DNA from: Streptosporangium album
GTDB taxonomy: Bacteria > Actinomycetota > Actinomycetes > Streptosporangiales > Streptosporangiaceae
NCBI RefSeq assembly: GCF_014203795.1
Contig: NZ_JACHJU010000001.1
Location: 3,038,001-3,102,000, forward strand
Reading direction: 5' to 3'
DNA length: 64,000 bases
Made by a program: the position numbers and the translations under genes. Below, piece after piece: positions 43,376 through 51,384 of this stretch (within the stretch, counting starts at the first letter, position 1; the number at the start of each line of letters is the position of its first letter). The notes beneath the pieces are model-generated. The model was not told the DNA's origin. It made no database searches and worked only from the letters and a program-made list of their open reading frames with translations.

Positions 43376-44690
43376 GGATCTCCCGGCGGTTCTCCGGGAA
43401 GGCGATGCGTGTCCACGGCGTCCTGGACGGTTCCACGGTCTGCGCCTCGGTGGCTCTGCCCGCGATGTCCATCAGCCGCCGCTGCCTGCGGCGGTCCTCC
43501 ACGTCACGGTGGGCCTGGAGTTCGAGTTCGCCGATCCGTGCCTCGGTGCGGAGCTGGAGCCGCCTGTCGTGGATCTCCTCGTCCCTGCGGTTCGCATGGT
43601 CCGCCATGCGGTCGTAGGCGGTCGTCCCTCCCATGAGTTTGACGAGGACGGGGAGGCAGTCGACAAGGATCAGGAAGAGCCGGAACAGCCAGGTCGCCCC
43701 GGACAGGTAGGCGTTCACCGCGGTGACCTCCTGGAGTGCCCGCATCCGCTCCAGGAGCCCGACCGGGGCGGCTGGGCGGGGCAGTGCGGACAGCCGTTCT
43801 CCGATGCCGGCCTCGATCTTCTCCGCGAAGTCGGCCTGTCTGCCGGCGAGGGGCCCGCGCATCGCGGTGATCCGGCCTTCCAAGGTCCGGAGCGCCTTCT
43901 CATTCCTGTTCAGGTGGCTCTGGACGAGGAAATCTCTCGCCGCGGCGTCCAGGCGCCTGCAGAGTGGGCCATTGCCTCTCTTGCCGCTCATCCCCTCCCG
44001 GCTGTCGCCTGCGCACTCACCGGTCGCCTTGTCGAACAGCCTGTCGTGCCGCTCCCGGTCGGTGCCGACCCGCGCCCGCAGCTTCTCGGCGTCGCTCTCC
44101 AGGTCTCTCAGTTCGGCCACGCCGGCCTCGGTGGTCGAGGCCAGCAGTCTGGCGCCCGCGCAGTCCCGGCGGGCCGGCGTTTCGGTGGGCACGCGCGGGT
44201 TGCACGCCAGCAGCCGGTCCCGCTCCGCGTTCAGTACGGCCTGCCGCCCGTCTATGACGTGCTGGACGATGGCGGTCTCGAACACCCTCAGGACCAGGGG
44301 CTCGGCGATGATGAAGCCCAGCACCACGGAGACGAGCAGACGCGGGATCAGCATCAGGAGTCTGCGATGCCAGGTGCCGGTGACCGTCGAGACGAGCCAA
44401 CGGTCGAAGTTGAGCACGATGAGCATCCAGATCACCGTGGGGACGAGCATCGCGACATGGGCACCGCCCAGCACCTGACTCAGCGCGAACCACATCGAGA
44501 TCCCGGCGACGACCGCCGTGCCCAGCACCACGCCGCCGAGGCCGACATAGCGGGTCCGTTCCAGCGGCACCTGGTCCAGGACGCCCTCGTCGGCCCCCGC
44601 CAGGGCCCGCAGCATTCTCCCCAGGTCCGGTCGCCTGAAGGGGCCGGGAGATGACGTCCTGGAGTGCCTGCCGAAATCACCATTTTTCAT
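43338..44690 (-). CDS. DUF4407 membrane protein
   Basis: 450 residues. Four membrane helices are visible: two at about 48-95 (VGLGGVVLGTAVVAGISMWF, VAMLVPTVIWMLIVLNF), one near 118-138 and one near 330-350. Between them a long helical, charged region (about 165-300) is probably coiled coil outside or inside the membrane. A charged C-terminal coiled coil (about 370-420, RLQLRTEARIGELELQAHRD) follows. The fold and RALAGADEGVLDQVPLERTR N-terminus match DUF4407. Function unknown. It overlaps the convergent hydrolase gene by 38 bp. Confidence 0.85.
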   Translation of the reverse strand: MKNGDFGRHSRTSSPGPFRRPDLGRMLRALAGADEGVLDQVPLERTRYVGLGGVVLGTAVVAGISMWFALSQVLGGAHVAMLVPTVIWMLIVLNFDRWLVSTVTGTWHRRLLMLIPRLLVSVVLGFIIAEPLVLRVFETAIVQHVIDGRQAVLNAERDRLLACNPRVPTETPARRDCAGARLLASTTEAGVAELRDLESDAEKLRARVGTDRERHDRLFDKATGECAGDSREGMSGKRGNGPLCRRLDAAARDFLVQSHLNRNEKALRTLEGRITAMRGPLAGRQADFAEKIEAGIGERLSALPRPAAPVGLLERMRALQEVTAVNAYLSGATWLFRLFLILVDCLPVLVKLMGGTTAYDRMADHANRRDEEIHDRRLQLRTEARIGELELQAHRDVEDRRRQRRLMDIAGRATEAQTVEPSRTPWTRIAFPENRREILRGSSETPSGRR

Positions 44691-45196
44691 GGATTTCCCG
44701 ATCCTTGTGCTTTATCGCTAAATGCTGCTTGTTGTCATCACTGTGGAGCGGCCCTCGTGATCACATCTCTCGCTGACCTGGCAGGAGACCCTGCCGAATA
44801 TGGCGGATAAATACCAGAGGTAATTAATTCATGCCGTGCCGTAATATGCGATCTCCGCTGAGCCGGTCGCGAAGGGTGAGGGAGAAACTTTGCGTTGTGC
44901 CGGACGGGGGAATCACGAGACGACGGAAGGGAATCCCAACGTCAGGCCGGTGGAGTGGCCACAGAGGACCGGCAGGCTCAGGCGATCCGTTCGACGAGGC
45001 GACGCGTCGGTCACCGTGCCCCTCAGCCCTCGGCCGGCTCGCGGGCGGCGGGACGGCCGCGATCGACGCCTGCTTCCTCCTTGTCTGACCTTTGGGCGAT
45101 ACAGGCCAATGGATTCATCCACCGTGAGGTCTTTGGGAACGCGGCGTAGGATTCCCCCGGAATATGATCTGTCGCCGCCCCCTAGAAAGGCACAGT
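44691..45196. other. Gene-free gap between DUF4407 and S33-type hydrolase genes
   Basis: About 500 bp. 44691-44830 is A/T-rich and should hold the DUF4407 promoter. The plus-strand frames in 44831-45306 are Arg/Gly-rich, do not resemble proteins and overlap the hydrolase start, so I do not call them. No RNA structure was recognised. Confidence 0.5.
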
Positions 45197-46657
45197 GTGA
45201 GATTCCGCCGTACGGCCGCCGCTCTCGCGGCGCTGGCCCTCTCCGCGACGGCCTGCGCCGGCGTGAGCCGGCCGGATACCGCGCTCGACTGGACGGACTG
45301 CGGTGACGGCTTCGAGTGCGCGAAGCTCGGGGTCCCCCTCGACCACGGCAAGCCCGACGGCGAGCGGATCCAGATCAGCGTGGTCCGGCTCCCCGCCTCG
45401 GGCGAGCGGATCGGTTCGATCCTCGTCAACCCGGGCGGCCCCGGCGGCTCGGGGGTCGAATACGCGCGCAGCGCGCGCTCGGTGCTGAGCGAGGCCGTAC
45501 GCGCCCGTTTCGACGTGGTGGGATTCGACCCGCGCGGGGTCGGCGGCTCCTCGCCCGTCCGATGCCTGTCGTCGAGTGAGCTGGACGCCTACATCGGTCT
45601 CGACGGCTCCCCCGACTCGCCGGCCGAGGTCACCGCGCTGGAGGAGGGCTCGCGGCGGTTCGCCGACGGATGCCGGGCCCAATCGGGCAAGCTCCTGCCG
45701 CACGTCGGCACGGCCGACGCGGCACGGGACATGGACCTGCTCCGTGCGGCCCTCGGAGACAAGGGCCTCACCTATCTCGGCAAGTCGTACGGCACGCAGC
45801 TCGGCGCCGTCTACGCCGACCTCTTCCCCGGCCGCGTCCGCGCCCTCGTCCTCGACGGCGCAGTGGACCCCTCACTCTCTCCGCTGGAGCTGAACGCCGC
45901 CCAGGCCCACGGTTTCGAGATCGCCCTCGACGCGTTCCTCGAGGACTGCTTCACCGCCCAGGACTGTCCTTTCCCCGGCGGTTCGGTGAAGTCGGCCCGC
46001 GAGAAGATAGCGGGACTGCTCCGCGAGGCGGACCGCAGGCCCCTGACCAACGGGACCGGAGACGGCCGTCAGGTCGGTGAGGCCTGGACCACCCTCGGCC
46101 TGGTCACCCCCCTCTACGACCACCAGTCATGGCCGGTCCTGCGTCAGGCGCTCGGCGAGGCGTTGAGGGGGGACGGGACCACGCTCCTGCGGATGGCCGA
46201 CCTGCTGGTCGATCGCCGCGAGGGCGGCACCTACTCCAACCAGACTGAGGCCAACATGGCCGTCAACTGCATCGACGGCCACTTCCCTCGCACCTCTACC
46301 GCGCTTGCCCAGGCCGCCCGCGACTCCGCGGTCGACGCCCCGCTGTTCGGCCCGTCGGTCATGTGGTCGTCGCTGCCCTGCACCTACTGGCCTGTCAAGG
46401 GGACGCCCCAGCAGAAGATCGACGCCCCCGGAGCCGCCCCCATCATGGTCGTCGGCACCGAACGCGACCCGGCCACACCGTACGAATGGTCCAAGGCCCT
46501 GGCCAAGCAGCTCTCCTCCGGCGTGCTCGTCGGGTTCGACGGCGACGGCCACACCGCGTACCTGACCGGTTCGGCATGCGTGGACCGCCTGGTCGACGAC
46601 TACCTGATCAAACTGGCCGTCCCCAAGGACGGGACTCGCTGCCCCAAGATCGGTTGA
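45197..46657 (+). CDS. Exported alpha/beta hydrolase of the tripeptidyl aminopeptidase (S33/TAP-C) type
   Basis: 486 residues from GTG 45197, with AGAAAGG upstream. A short signal peptide ends in a lipobox-like LSATAC (Cys about 20), so it may be a lipoprotein. Hydrolase signatures are SILVNPGGPGGSG (oxyanion loop), GFDPRGVGGSSP, the nucleophile elbow LGKSYGTQLG and a C-terminal TAP-like domain with VVGTERDPATPYEWSKAL (Asp) and DGDGHTAY (His). Such enzymes release N-terminal tripeptides from exported proteins or act on related esters. It lies next to tRNA-Thr. Confidence 0.92.
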   Translation: MRFRRTAAALAALALSATACAGVSRPDTALDWTDCGDGFECAKLGVPLDHGKPDGERIQISVVRLPASGERIGSILVNPGGPGGSGVEYARSARSVLSEAVRARFDVVGFDPRGVGGSSPVRCLSSSELDAYIGLDGSPDSPAEVTALEEGSRRFADGCRAQSGKLLPHVGTADAARDMDLLRAALGDKGLTYLGKSYGTQLGAVYADLFPGRVRALVLDGAVDPSLSPLELNAAQAHGFEIALDAFLEDCFTAQDCPFPGGSVKSAREKIAGLLREADRRPLTNGTGDGRQVGEAWTTLGLVTPLYDHQSWPVLRQALGEALRGDGTTLLRMADLLVDRREGGTYSNQTEANMAVNCIDGHFPRTSTALAQAARDSAVDAPLFGPSVMWSSLPCTYWPVKGTPQQKIDAPGAAPIMVVGTERDPATPYEWSKALAKQLSSGVLVGFDGDGHTAYLTGSACVDRLVDDYLIKLAVPKDGTRCPKIG

Positions 46658-46724
46658 TTCGGGGGCGCGGGAAGCCCGTGGGAGCCTGTAGACTGCCGTA
46701 GGCCGTGCGAAACATGCGCGCCAC

Positions 46725-46798
46725 GCCGCCTTAGCTCAGTCGGCCAGAGCACTTCACTCGTAATGAAGGGGTCTGGGGTTCGATTCCCCAAGGCGGCT
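46725..46798 (+). tRNA. tRNA-Thr (anticodon CGT), integration target of the AICE
   Basis: GCCGCCTTAGCTCAGT at the 5' end and CCCCAAGGCGGC plus discriminator at the 3' end give a 7-bp acceptor stem. The T-loop is GGTTCGATTCC and the anticodon arm CTTCACTCGTAATGAAG gives CGT. CCA is encoded at 46799-46801. The integrase gene of the neighbouring element points towards this 3' end, so the tRNA 3' half is the likely att core. Confidence 0.95.
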
Positions 46799-46804
46799 CC
46801 AGCT

Positions 46805-46839
46805 CAGAGGCCCTCTCGGATTATCCGGGAGGGCCTCTG
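46805..46839. terminator. tRNA-Thr terminator
   Basis: CAGAGGCCCTC (46805-46815) and GAGGGCCTCTG (46829-46839) are perfect 11-bp arms, 4 bp after the encoded CCA. A hairpin with almost the same stem recurs at 47423-47452. Confidence 0.85.
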
Positions 46840-46988
46840 TCGTACCAGTACAGCAGCGAAATACAGCAACGGGGTCAGCTGAGAGCAACCTCGGTGAGCA
46901 GAGCCGATCGTTCTCATCCGGTTGGAACTTCGCCGGGTTTCCTGTAGTTGGTGAAGATGAGCTCTGATCAACATTTCCGAGGGGTCCC

Positions 46989-47402
46989 ATGGTCACGGTA
47001 GACAAGATCGGCCGTATGTCGCGTGCGGCAAAGAGCGCACAGGTCGCCATGATGATCCAGGCGATGCTCGGGCTTGTGGGAATCGTGTTGCTTTCCGGCT
47101 TTTTCTTCGGCGGGACTGTCGAGCCGGAGAGCGCTGCGGGATTTCTCGTCCTGACGTACGTCCTCGGGCTTGTGAGCACCGGACTGATCGGCTGGCTGGC
47201 GTTCAACTGGGACTCGCGCAAGCGGAGCATATGGGGCGCAGCACTTGCTGTTGAAAGCCTGCTGGCGCTCTTCTCCGTGGCCGGTCTTGTGCTCGGTCCG
47301 GAATCCAGAGCCGCTGACTTGATCGACTTCAACCTTGTAGTGCCAGCCGCCGTGGTCATTCTGCTGCTTCTTCCGTCAGTGAGGACATGGTTCGACCGTT
47401 GA
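46989..47402 (+). CDS. Small membrane protein, cargo next to the att site
   Basis: 137 residues from ATG 46989, with GAGGGGT upstream. Four hydrophobic helices (about 20-40, 50-75, 82-102, 112-130; for example AMLGLVGIVLLSGFFFGG) and few charged residues. No family recognised. It is the only plus-strand gene between tRNA-Thr and int, flanked by two similar hairpins, and its base composition is a little less GC-rich than neighbours, consistent with imported cargo. Confidence 0.75.
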   Translation: MVTVDKIGRMSRAAKSAQVAMMIQAMLGLVGIVLLSGFFFGGTVEPESAAGFLVLTYVLGLVSTGLIGWLAFNWDSRKRSIWGAALAVESLLALFSVAGLVLGPESRAADLIDFNLVVPAAVVILLLLPSVRTWFDR

Positions 47403-47422
47403 CCGGCGTCATGGACATGGCG

Positions 47423-47452
47423 AAGGCCCTCCCAAGTCTCTGAGAGGGCCTT
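47423..47452. terminator. Bidirectional terminator between cargo gene and int
   Basis: AAGGCCCTC (47423-47431) and GAGGGCCTT (47444-47452) are perfect 9-bp arms with a 12-nt loop. Converging genes end on both sides. Confidence 0.8.
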
Positions 47453-47465
47453 TCGGTTCCATGGC

Positions 47466-48695
47466 TCAGCCGTCAAGGTGCTGGTTGAGCCGGTCGAGCG
47501 CCTTGCGAGTCTCCGGGGAGGGGACCTGCGTGTAGACGTTCATGGTCACCGAGATTTGCGAGTGCCGGAGGATGCGCATCGCGACCCGAGGGTGAACGTC
47601 GAGCGCGGCCAGGAGTGAGGCGCAGGTGTGCCGGGTGTCGTGGACGCGGATCCGGGGGACACCGGCCCTCTCGCAATAGCGCTCAAAGGAGCGGTAGAAG
47701 TTGCGCGGCTCGATCGGGGTCCCGTTCTTCGTGGTGAACACGAGGTCGGACCCCTTCCACTTCTCCCTGGCATCCTGACGGGCCTTCTCCTGAATCCGCT
47801 GACGATCCCGGAGCGCGGCTATGCACAGCCCGAACAGAGGCAGAGAGGCTGTCGAGTCCTCAGTCTTGGTCGTCTCCCGGTGGAGGAGCTCACCGCGGAC
47901 TCGGTTGAGCTGGCGGGAGATCCAGAGCTGTTCCCTGTCGAGGTCGACACAGTCCCAGGCGAGCCCGAGCACCTCGCCCCGCCGCAGGCCGAGAATCAGG
48001 ATCAGCACGTACGCGGCGTAGAGCGGTTCGTCCACCGAGCGCAGGTGCTCAAGGAACCTCCGCGCCTCGTCGACGTTCCACACACTGTGGTTCTTGGCCT
48101 TCTTGGTCTTGCTCGCGTTGGGCAGGACGGTCAGCGCGGCGACGTTCTTGGAGATCAGTTCCTCGCGGATGGCGTTGCTGAGAGCCGAGCGCAGGATGCG
48201 GCGGATGCTCGCGATCGTGCTCCGGGATGGATACCCCTTGCAGCACTCTCCCTTGGAGCAACACCGCTGCTTGGCTTCCGGCCGCTGGTGATCCTTCTTC
48301 TGGTCGCAGCAGGTGCAGAGCGTGACCAGCGTGTTCAGCCACGTCTGAACCTCGCGAACCGTGAGCTTGTCGAGCCGCTTCTTGCCGAGACCGGGGATCA
48401 TGTAGAGCCTTACCAGCACCTCGTAACCGGCGTAGGTGGTCGGCTCTCGGTTGGGTTCGATCACCTCGGCGAGCCAGCGCGTCAGGTACGCGGCGAGGGT
48501 GGGGTGCTTGGTCGGCACCGGCCCCTTGCTCGCCAGCTCGTGGAGCTTGAGCCACTTCTCGTGGGTCTCCTCACGGGTCTTGCCGTAGGCCCATTTCCGG
48601 GTCTTCTTGCCCTCTGGGGTGACGACCCAGACGTAGCCGGCCCAACCGTCCTTGTACGGGAAGACCGAGCCCTCACCGTTCGAGCGCTTCCCCAT
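47466..48695 (-). CDS. int: Tyrosine recombinase (AICE integrase) with Cys-rich insert
   Basis: 409 residues from ATG 48695, which overlaps the xis stop. The N-terminal AP2-like part (GEGSVFPYKDGWAGYVWVV) is followed by a SAM-like core-binding domain and the catalytic domain: Arg in LGLRRGEVLGLAW, HDTRHTCASLL (H-x-x-R), ILRHSQISVTMNVYTQ (His and catalytic Tyr). Between about residues 135 and 165 the core-binding domain holds a Cys cluster (CTCCDQKKD ... RCCSKGECCKGY) that may bind zinc, a feature I know from some actinobacterial integrases. It integrates the element at tRNA-Thr. Confidence 0.95.
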   Translation of the reverse strand: MGKRSNGEGSVFPYKDGWAGYVWVVTPEGKKTRKWAYGKTREETHEKWLKLHELASKGPVPTKHPTLAAYLTRWLAEVIEPNREPTTYAGYEVLVRLYMIPGLGKKRLDKLTVREVQTWLNTLVTLCTCCDQKKDHQRPEAKQRCCSKGECCKGYPSRSTIASIRRILRSALSNAIREELISKNVAALTVLPNASKTKKAKNHSVWNVDEARRFLEHLRSVDEPLYAAYVLILILGLRRGEVLGLAWDCVDLDREQLWISRQLNRVRGELLHRETTKTEDSTASLPLFGLCIAALRDRQRIQEKARQDAREKWKGSDLVFTTKNGTPIEPRNFYRSFERYCERAGVPRIRVHDTRHTCASLLAALDVHPRVAMRILRHSQISVTMNVYTQVPSPETRKALDRLNQHLDG

Positions 48696-48877
48696 CAGGC
48701 GGCCTTTCCACAGAGTCGGCTCACGTATTCGTTCAGGGCGGATTCGGGGATACGGCGGCAGCGCACGCCGACCACGATCGAATCGAGTTCGCCGGAGCGG
48801 ATGAGGGCGTAGAGCGTCCACCGACTGACCTGGAGAAGCGCCATCGCCTGTGGGACGGTGAGCAATTTAGAACTCAT
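48695..48877 (-). CDS. xis: Excisionase (MerR-like HTH)
   Basis: 60 residues from ATG 48877. It is a single helix-turn-helix of the excisionase type: LLTVPQAMALLQVSRWTLYA then RSGELDSIVVGVRCRRIPES. It overlaps the rep end by 11 bp upstream and int by 4 bp downstream, so rep-xis-int are co-translated. Xis would bend att DNA to favour excision by Int. Confidence 0.92.
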   Translation of the reverse strand: MSSKLLTVPQAMALLQVSRWTLYALIRSGELDSIVVGVRCRRIPESALNEYVSRLCGKAA

Positions 48878-50240
48878 GGCGGCCTCCCGGATCAAGGAGG
48901 CGATTTCCGGTAAGGGTGCTTACCAGAAGCGCATCACCAACTGAGAAGCCTTGTCCGGCGTACTCCCAGTGGGAGGTCACGAGGATGGTGTCTTCATCGA
49001 AGAGGGGCAGGCGACCAGTAGTGATCGCTTCCCCGCGCATGTGATCGGCACGGGCGGCGCGGAGCTTGCCGAGGGTGGTGGAGTAGCGACGGCTCTTGGT
49101 GGAGAAGTGGCCGCGAAACCCAAGCATGTGCGCCCACCGGACAAGCCGGAGGTCAGCCAGTTCGTCGAGGGCCCCGAGACGCAGGCACTCGGCGATGAGC
49201 TGCCGGGCATGGTCGCGGAGGGGAAGCGCCGCCAGGTCGTCGAGGGGGTTGATGCGCCGGTCGAGAGTGCCAACGCACTCAGCGGCCTTGGTGGCGTACT
49301 TCGCGATGTAGGCGGCTACGGCTTGCTCAGTGAGGTCACCGGCCATGGTGATCTCGCGGATGTCGAGCTGAGCGCCCCAGCGCAGGAGATGCGCCGGGTC
49401 GTCGCCCGCAGCCGGGACGGTAACTGCCACGGCCGAGGCGGCATGCCGTACGGCGTCAGCCAGGGCGTCAGCCGTCGCCCAGGCCGGAGGAGGTGAGGCC
49501 GGTCCGTTCGGGCCATCGAGGCGAATGACCGCGTGGAAGTGAACGACGCCGCGCCGCTGGTATTCGGCGACCTTGGCGAAGGAGATCGTGACCTGCTCGC
49601 GGAGCTCCTGGAGCGTCAGGCCCCCAAGTTTGGCGACGCGTCGGCGAAGTGCTTCGGTGAAGCGCCGCCACAGCTCCGGGGACATCGCGTTGAACAGCAC
49701 CGAGCCCGCGTAGTCGTAGCAGTCAGGGCAGAGCGGCTCACCAAGGCATTCCTCGTCGACCCCATGCCGGTTGGTGCAGGACATGACGCGCCCGTGTGGG
49801 CAGGTGGCCGCATCGCGTCGGGCGTGACAGGGCAGGATGGTGCCGTTCTTCTCCCGCCGGGTGTGGACGGTCCCGAAGGACGGGGCGGTGAGGGTGACGA
49901 ACAGGCACGGGTGGGTGGTGACGGAGTTCGGGACGCCTTTGCCCCCGACGAGGCCGGCGCGGATGAGTTGGTAGGTGTCGGATCGGTAGGTCTCGGCGCA
50001 GGAGGGGCAGCGGGTTGCGCGGCGGGTCTTGCAGGGGACGCGCAGGATGCCGTCCGGTTCGGTGGCGGTGGTGTAGCTGTGGAGGCGTCCGCCGGTGGCG
50101 GGGTCGATGTGGTGGACGTGGCCGCGTAGGTGGATGGGCTGTCGGCAGCCGCCGGTTCGGCGGATCTGGGAGGCCCAGCGGGCGTATTGGGGGTCGTGGA
50201 GCCGGGTGATGAGTCCGGCTACCGCGTAGGTGCTTGGCAT
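48867..50240 (-). CDS. Rolling-circle replication initiator (RepSA-type, HUH)
   Basis: 457 residues from ATG 50240 (MPSTYAVAG), with GGAAGGGA upstream. Zinc-binding pairs (CPSCAETY, CLGEPLCPDCYDYAG) precede the HUH metal motif VVHFHAVIRLDG, near residue 240. YIAKYATKAAE downstream offers the nicking Tyr. These features match the RepSA initiators of AICEs such as pSAM2, which replicate the excised circle by a rolling-circle mechanism. The C-terminal region (residues 330-457) is typical in length. Confidence 0.9.
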   Translation of the reverse strand: MPSTYAVAGLITRLHDPQYARWASQIRRTGGCRQPIHLRGHVHHIDPATGGRLHSYTTATEPDGILRVPCKTRRATRCPSCAETYRSDTYQLIRAGLVGGKGVPNSVTTHPCLFVTLTAPSFGTVHTRREKNGTILPCHARRDAATCPHGRVMSCTNRHGVDEECLGEPLCPDCYDYAGSVLFNAMSPELWRRFTEALRRRVAKLGGLTLQELREQVTISFAKVAEYQRRGVVHFHAVIRLDGPNGPASPPPAWATADALADAVRHAASAVAVTVPAAGDDPAHLLRWGAQLDIREITMAGDLTEQAVAAYIAKYATKAAECVGTLDRRINPLDDLAALPLRDHARQLIAECLRLGALDELADLRLVRWAHMLGFRGHFSTKSRRYSTTLGKLRAARADHMRGEAITTGRLPLFDEDTILVTSHWEYAGQGFSVGDALLVSTLTGNRLLDPGGRHEF

Positions 50241-50341
50241 GATGGGTGGGTCCCTTCCGGGCTTTCGAGGTTCGGCGTGGGATGGCCCCCGACGTGGCGG
50301 ACGTCTTGGCGGATGTGTGGTCACGCCGGGGGCGCCGAGGC

Positions 50342-50473
50342 TCAGCAGAAGCCGAGTCCCTCGCAGTGCTGGCAGGTCTGGCCGTGGCTGTCGACGCCGG
50401 TCCCGCCGCAGTGGCAGCACCGCCAGCGCTTGGGCGCGATGTCGACGAGCGGGGTGTCCTGGTCGTCGGTCAT
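50342..50473 (-). CDS. 43-residue zinc-ribbon-like protein
   Basis: ATG 50473 overlaps the upstream stop codon as ATGA, and the ORF ends at TGA 50342-50344. The sequence has two C-x2-C-x-G units (WRCCHCGGTGVD and TCQHCEGLGFC), as in DnaJ-type zinc ribbons. Tiny proteins with this pattern are common between rep and spd genes in AICEs. They may bind DNA or RNA; function is unknown. Confidence 0.75.
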   Translation of the reverse strand: MTDDQDTPLVDIAPKRWRCCHCGGTGVDSHGQTCQHCEGLGFC

Positions 50474-50646
50474 GTGATCCATCTCCCGGTGTCGCGCTTG
50501 GGGGCGGTGTTGATGAACACGCGCCAGGTATGGGGTCGTTCGTGGAGCGGCATGATCGGCGATATCTGGCCGACGGGGAGGATCGTGCGGATCTTGTTGG
50601 CGGCGTGGGCGAGTTCGGCGTAGGTGCCGTCGATGCGGATGCGCAT
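50470..50646 (-). CDS. 58-residue hypothetical protein of the AICE operon
   Basis: From ATG 50646, with AGGAGAAC upstream. Reads MRIRIDGTYAELAHAANKIR and ends in KRDTGRWIT. It is coupled by ATGA overlap to the zinc-ribbon gene and follows the DUF2637 gene by 15 bp. Soluble, beta-alpha-like, no family recognised. Confidence 0.65.
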   Translation of the reverse strand: MRIRIDGTYAELAHAANKIRTILPVGQISPIMPLHERPHTWRVFINTAPKRDTGRWIT

Positions 50647-50661
50647 GGGGGTTCTCCTTGT

Positions 50662-51363
50662 TCAGGCGGGTTCGGGGCTGTCGCGCAGGGTGCGCAGCAG
50701 GTCGGAGGCGAGTTGGCTGGACACGCCCAGGCGGGTGCGTAGCAGGTCGCGGGTGATCGGTTTGCCGTGCCGGGCGTGGTGTTCGTCGGCGACGCGGCGG
50801 GCGTAGTCCAGGAGCGGGTCAGCAGTACCGGCGTCGTTCTGGCCGTTCTCAGCGCTGTTCTGGCCGGGTACGGCGAGGCCGGGCAACGGAACGGCTGTAG
50901 CGGGTTCGGGGATAGTCGCCGGTACGGCGTCCGGAACCGGGACGAGCTCCGGGGCGGGTTCGGGACGGGGTTCGGTCGCGCGACGTTCGAGCATGGAGAC
51001 CGCGATCAGGAAGGCGCCGGCCGGGGTGGCGGCGGTGACCCAGCCCCAGGCGGAGGGTTCGGCCTGGGCGAGGTTGGCCGCCAGGGACAGGGTGATTCCG
51101 CCGACCAGGACGAGGGTGGGCCAGGAGATCCAGCCGTCTCGCTGGCGTCCGTTCTTCTTGTCGCGTTGCCGTTCCCGGGCGGCCATGACGCAGGTGAGGT
51201 CGACGCAGATGGCCACGGCCCAGGCCATCCAGCCGGACTGTCCGTGTTCGGTGGCGGTGTCGCGGATGTGGGTGAAGCTGCCCGCCCCGGCGATGAGCGC
51301 GAGGATGAGGACCGGTGCGGAGTCGGCCAGCCGTACGGCCAGGCGGGGCGCGGTCGTGGTCAT
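50662..51363 (-). CDS. DUF2637 (Spd-like) membrane protein with C-terminal winged-helix
   Basis: 233 residues. Four hydrophobic helices in residues about 10-130 (APVLILALIAGAGSF, GWMAWAVAICVDLTCVMAAR, PTLVLVGGITLSLAANLAQA, VTAATPAGAFLIAVSML) make the DUF2637 domain. A Pro-rich linker then leads to a small HTH-like end (KPITRDLLRTRLGVSSQLAS). In AICEs such genes lie beside the translocase and are thought to assist plasmid spread between mycelial compartments. Confidence 0.85.
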   Translation of the reverse strand: MTTTAPRLAVRLADSAPVLILALIAGAGSFTHIRDTATEHGQSGWMAWAVAICVDLTCVMAARERQRDKKNGRQRDGWISWPTLVLVGGITLSLAANLAQAEPSAWGWVTAATPAGAFLIAVSMLERRATEPRPEPAPELVPVPDAVPATIPEPATAVPLPGLAVPGQNSAENGQNDAGTADPLLDYARRVADEHHARHGKPITRDLLRTRLGVSSQLASDLLRTLRDSPEPA

Positions 51364-51384
51364 GGTCGGGTCTCCTTCCGACTC

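Noticed and set aside
44831-45306. Overlapping plus-strand frames before the S33-type hydrolase
   Set aside because: Arg/Gly-rich, no ribosome sites, no family likeness, and they overlap the hydrolase start.
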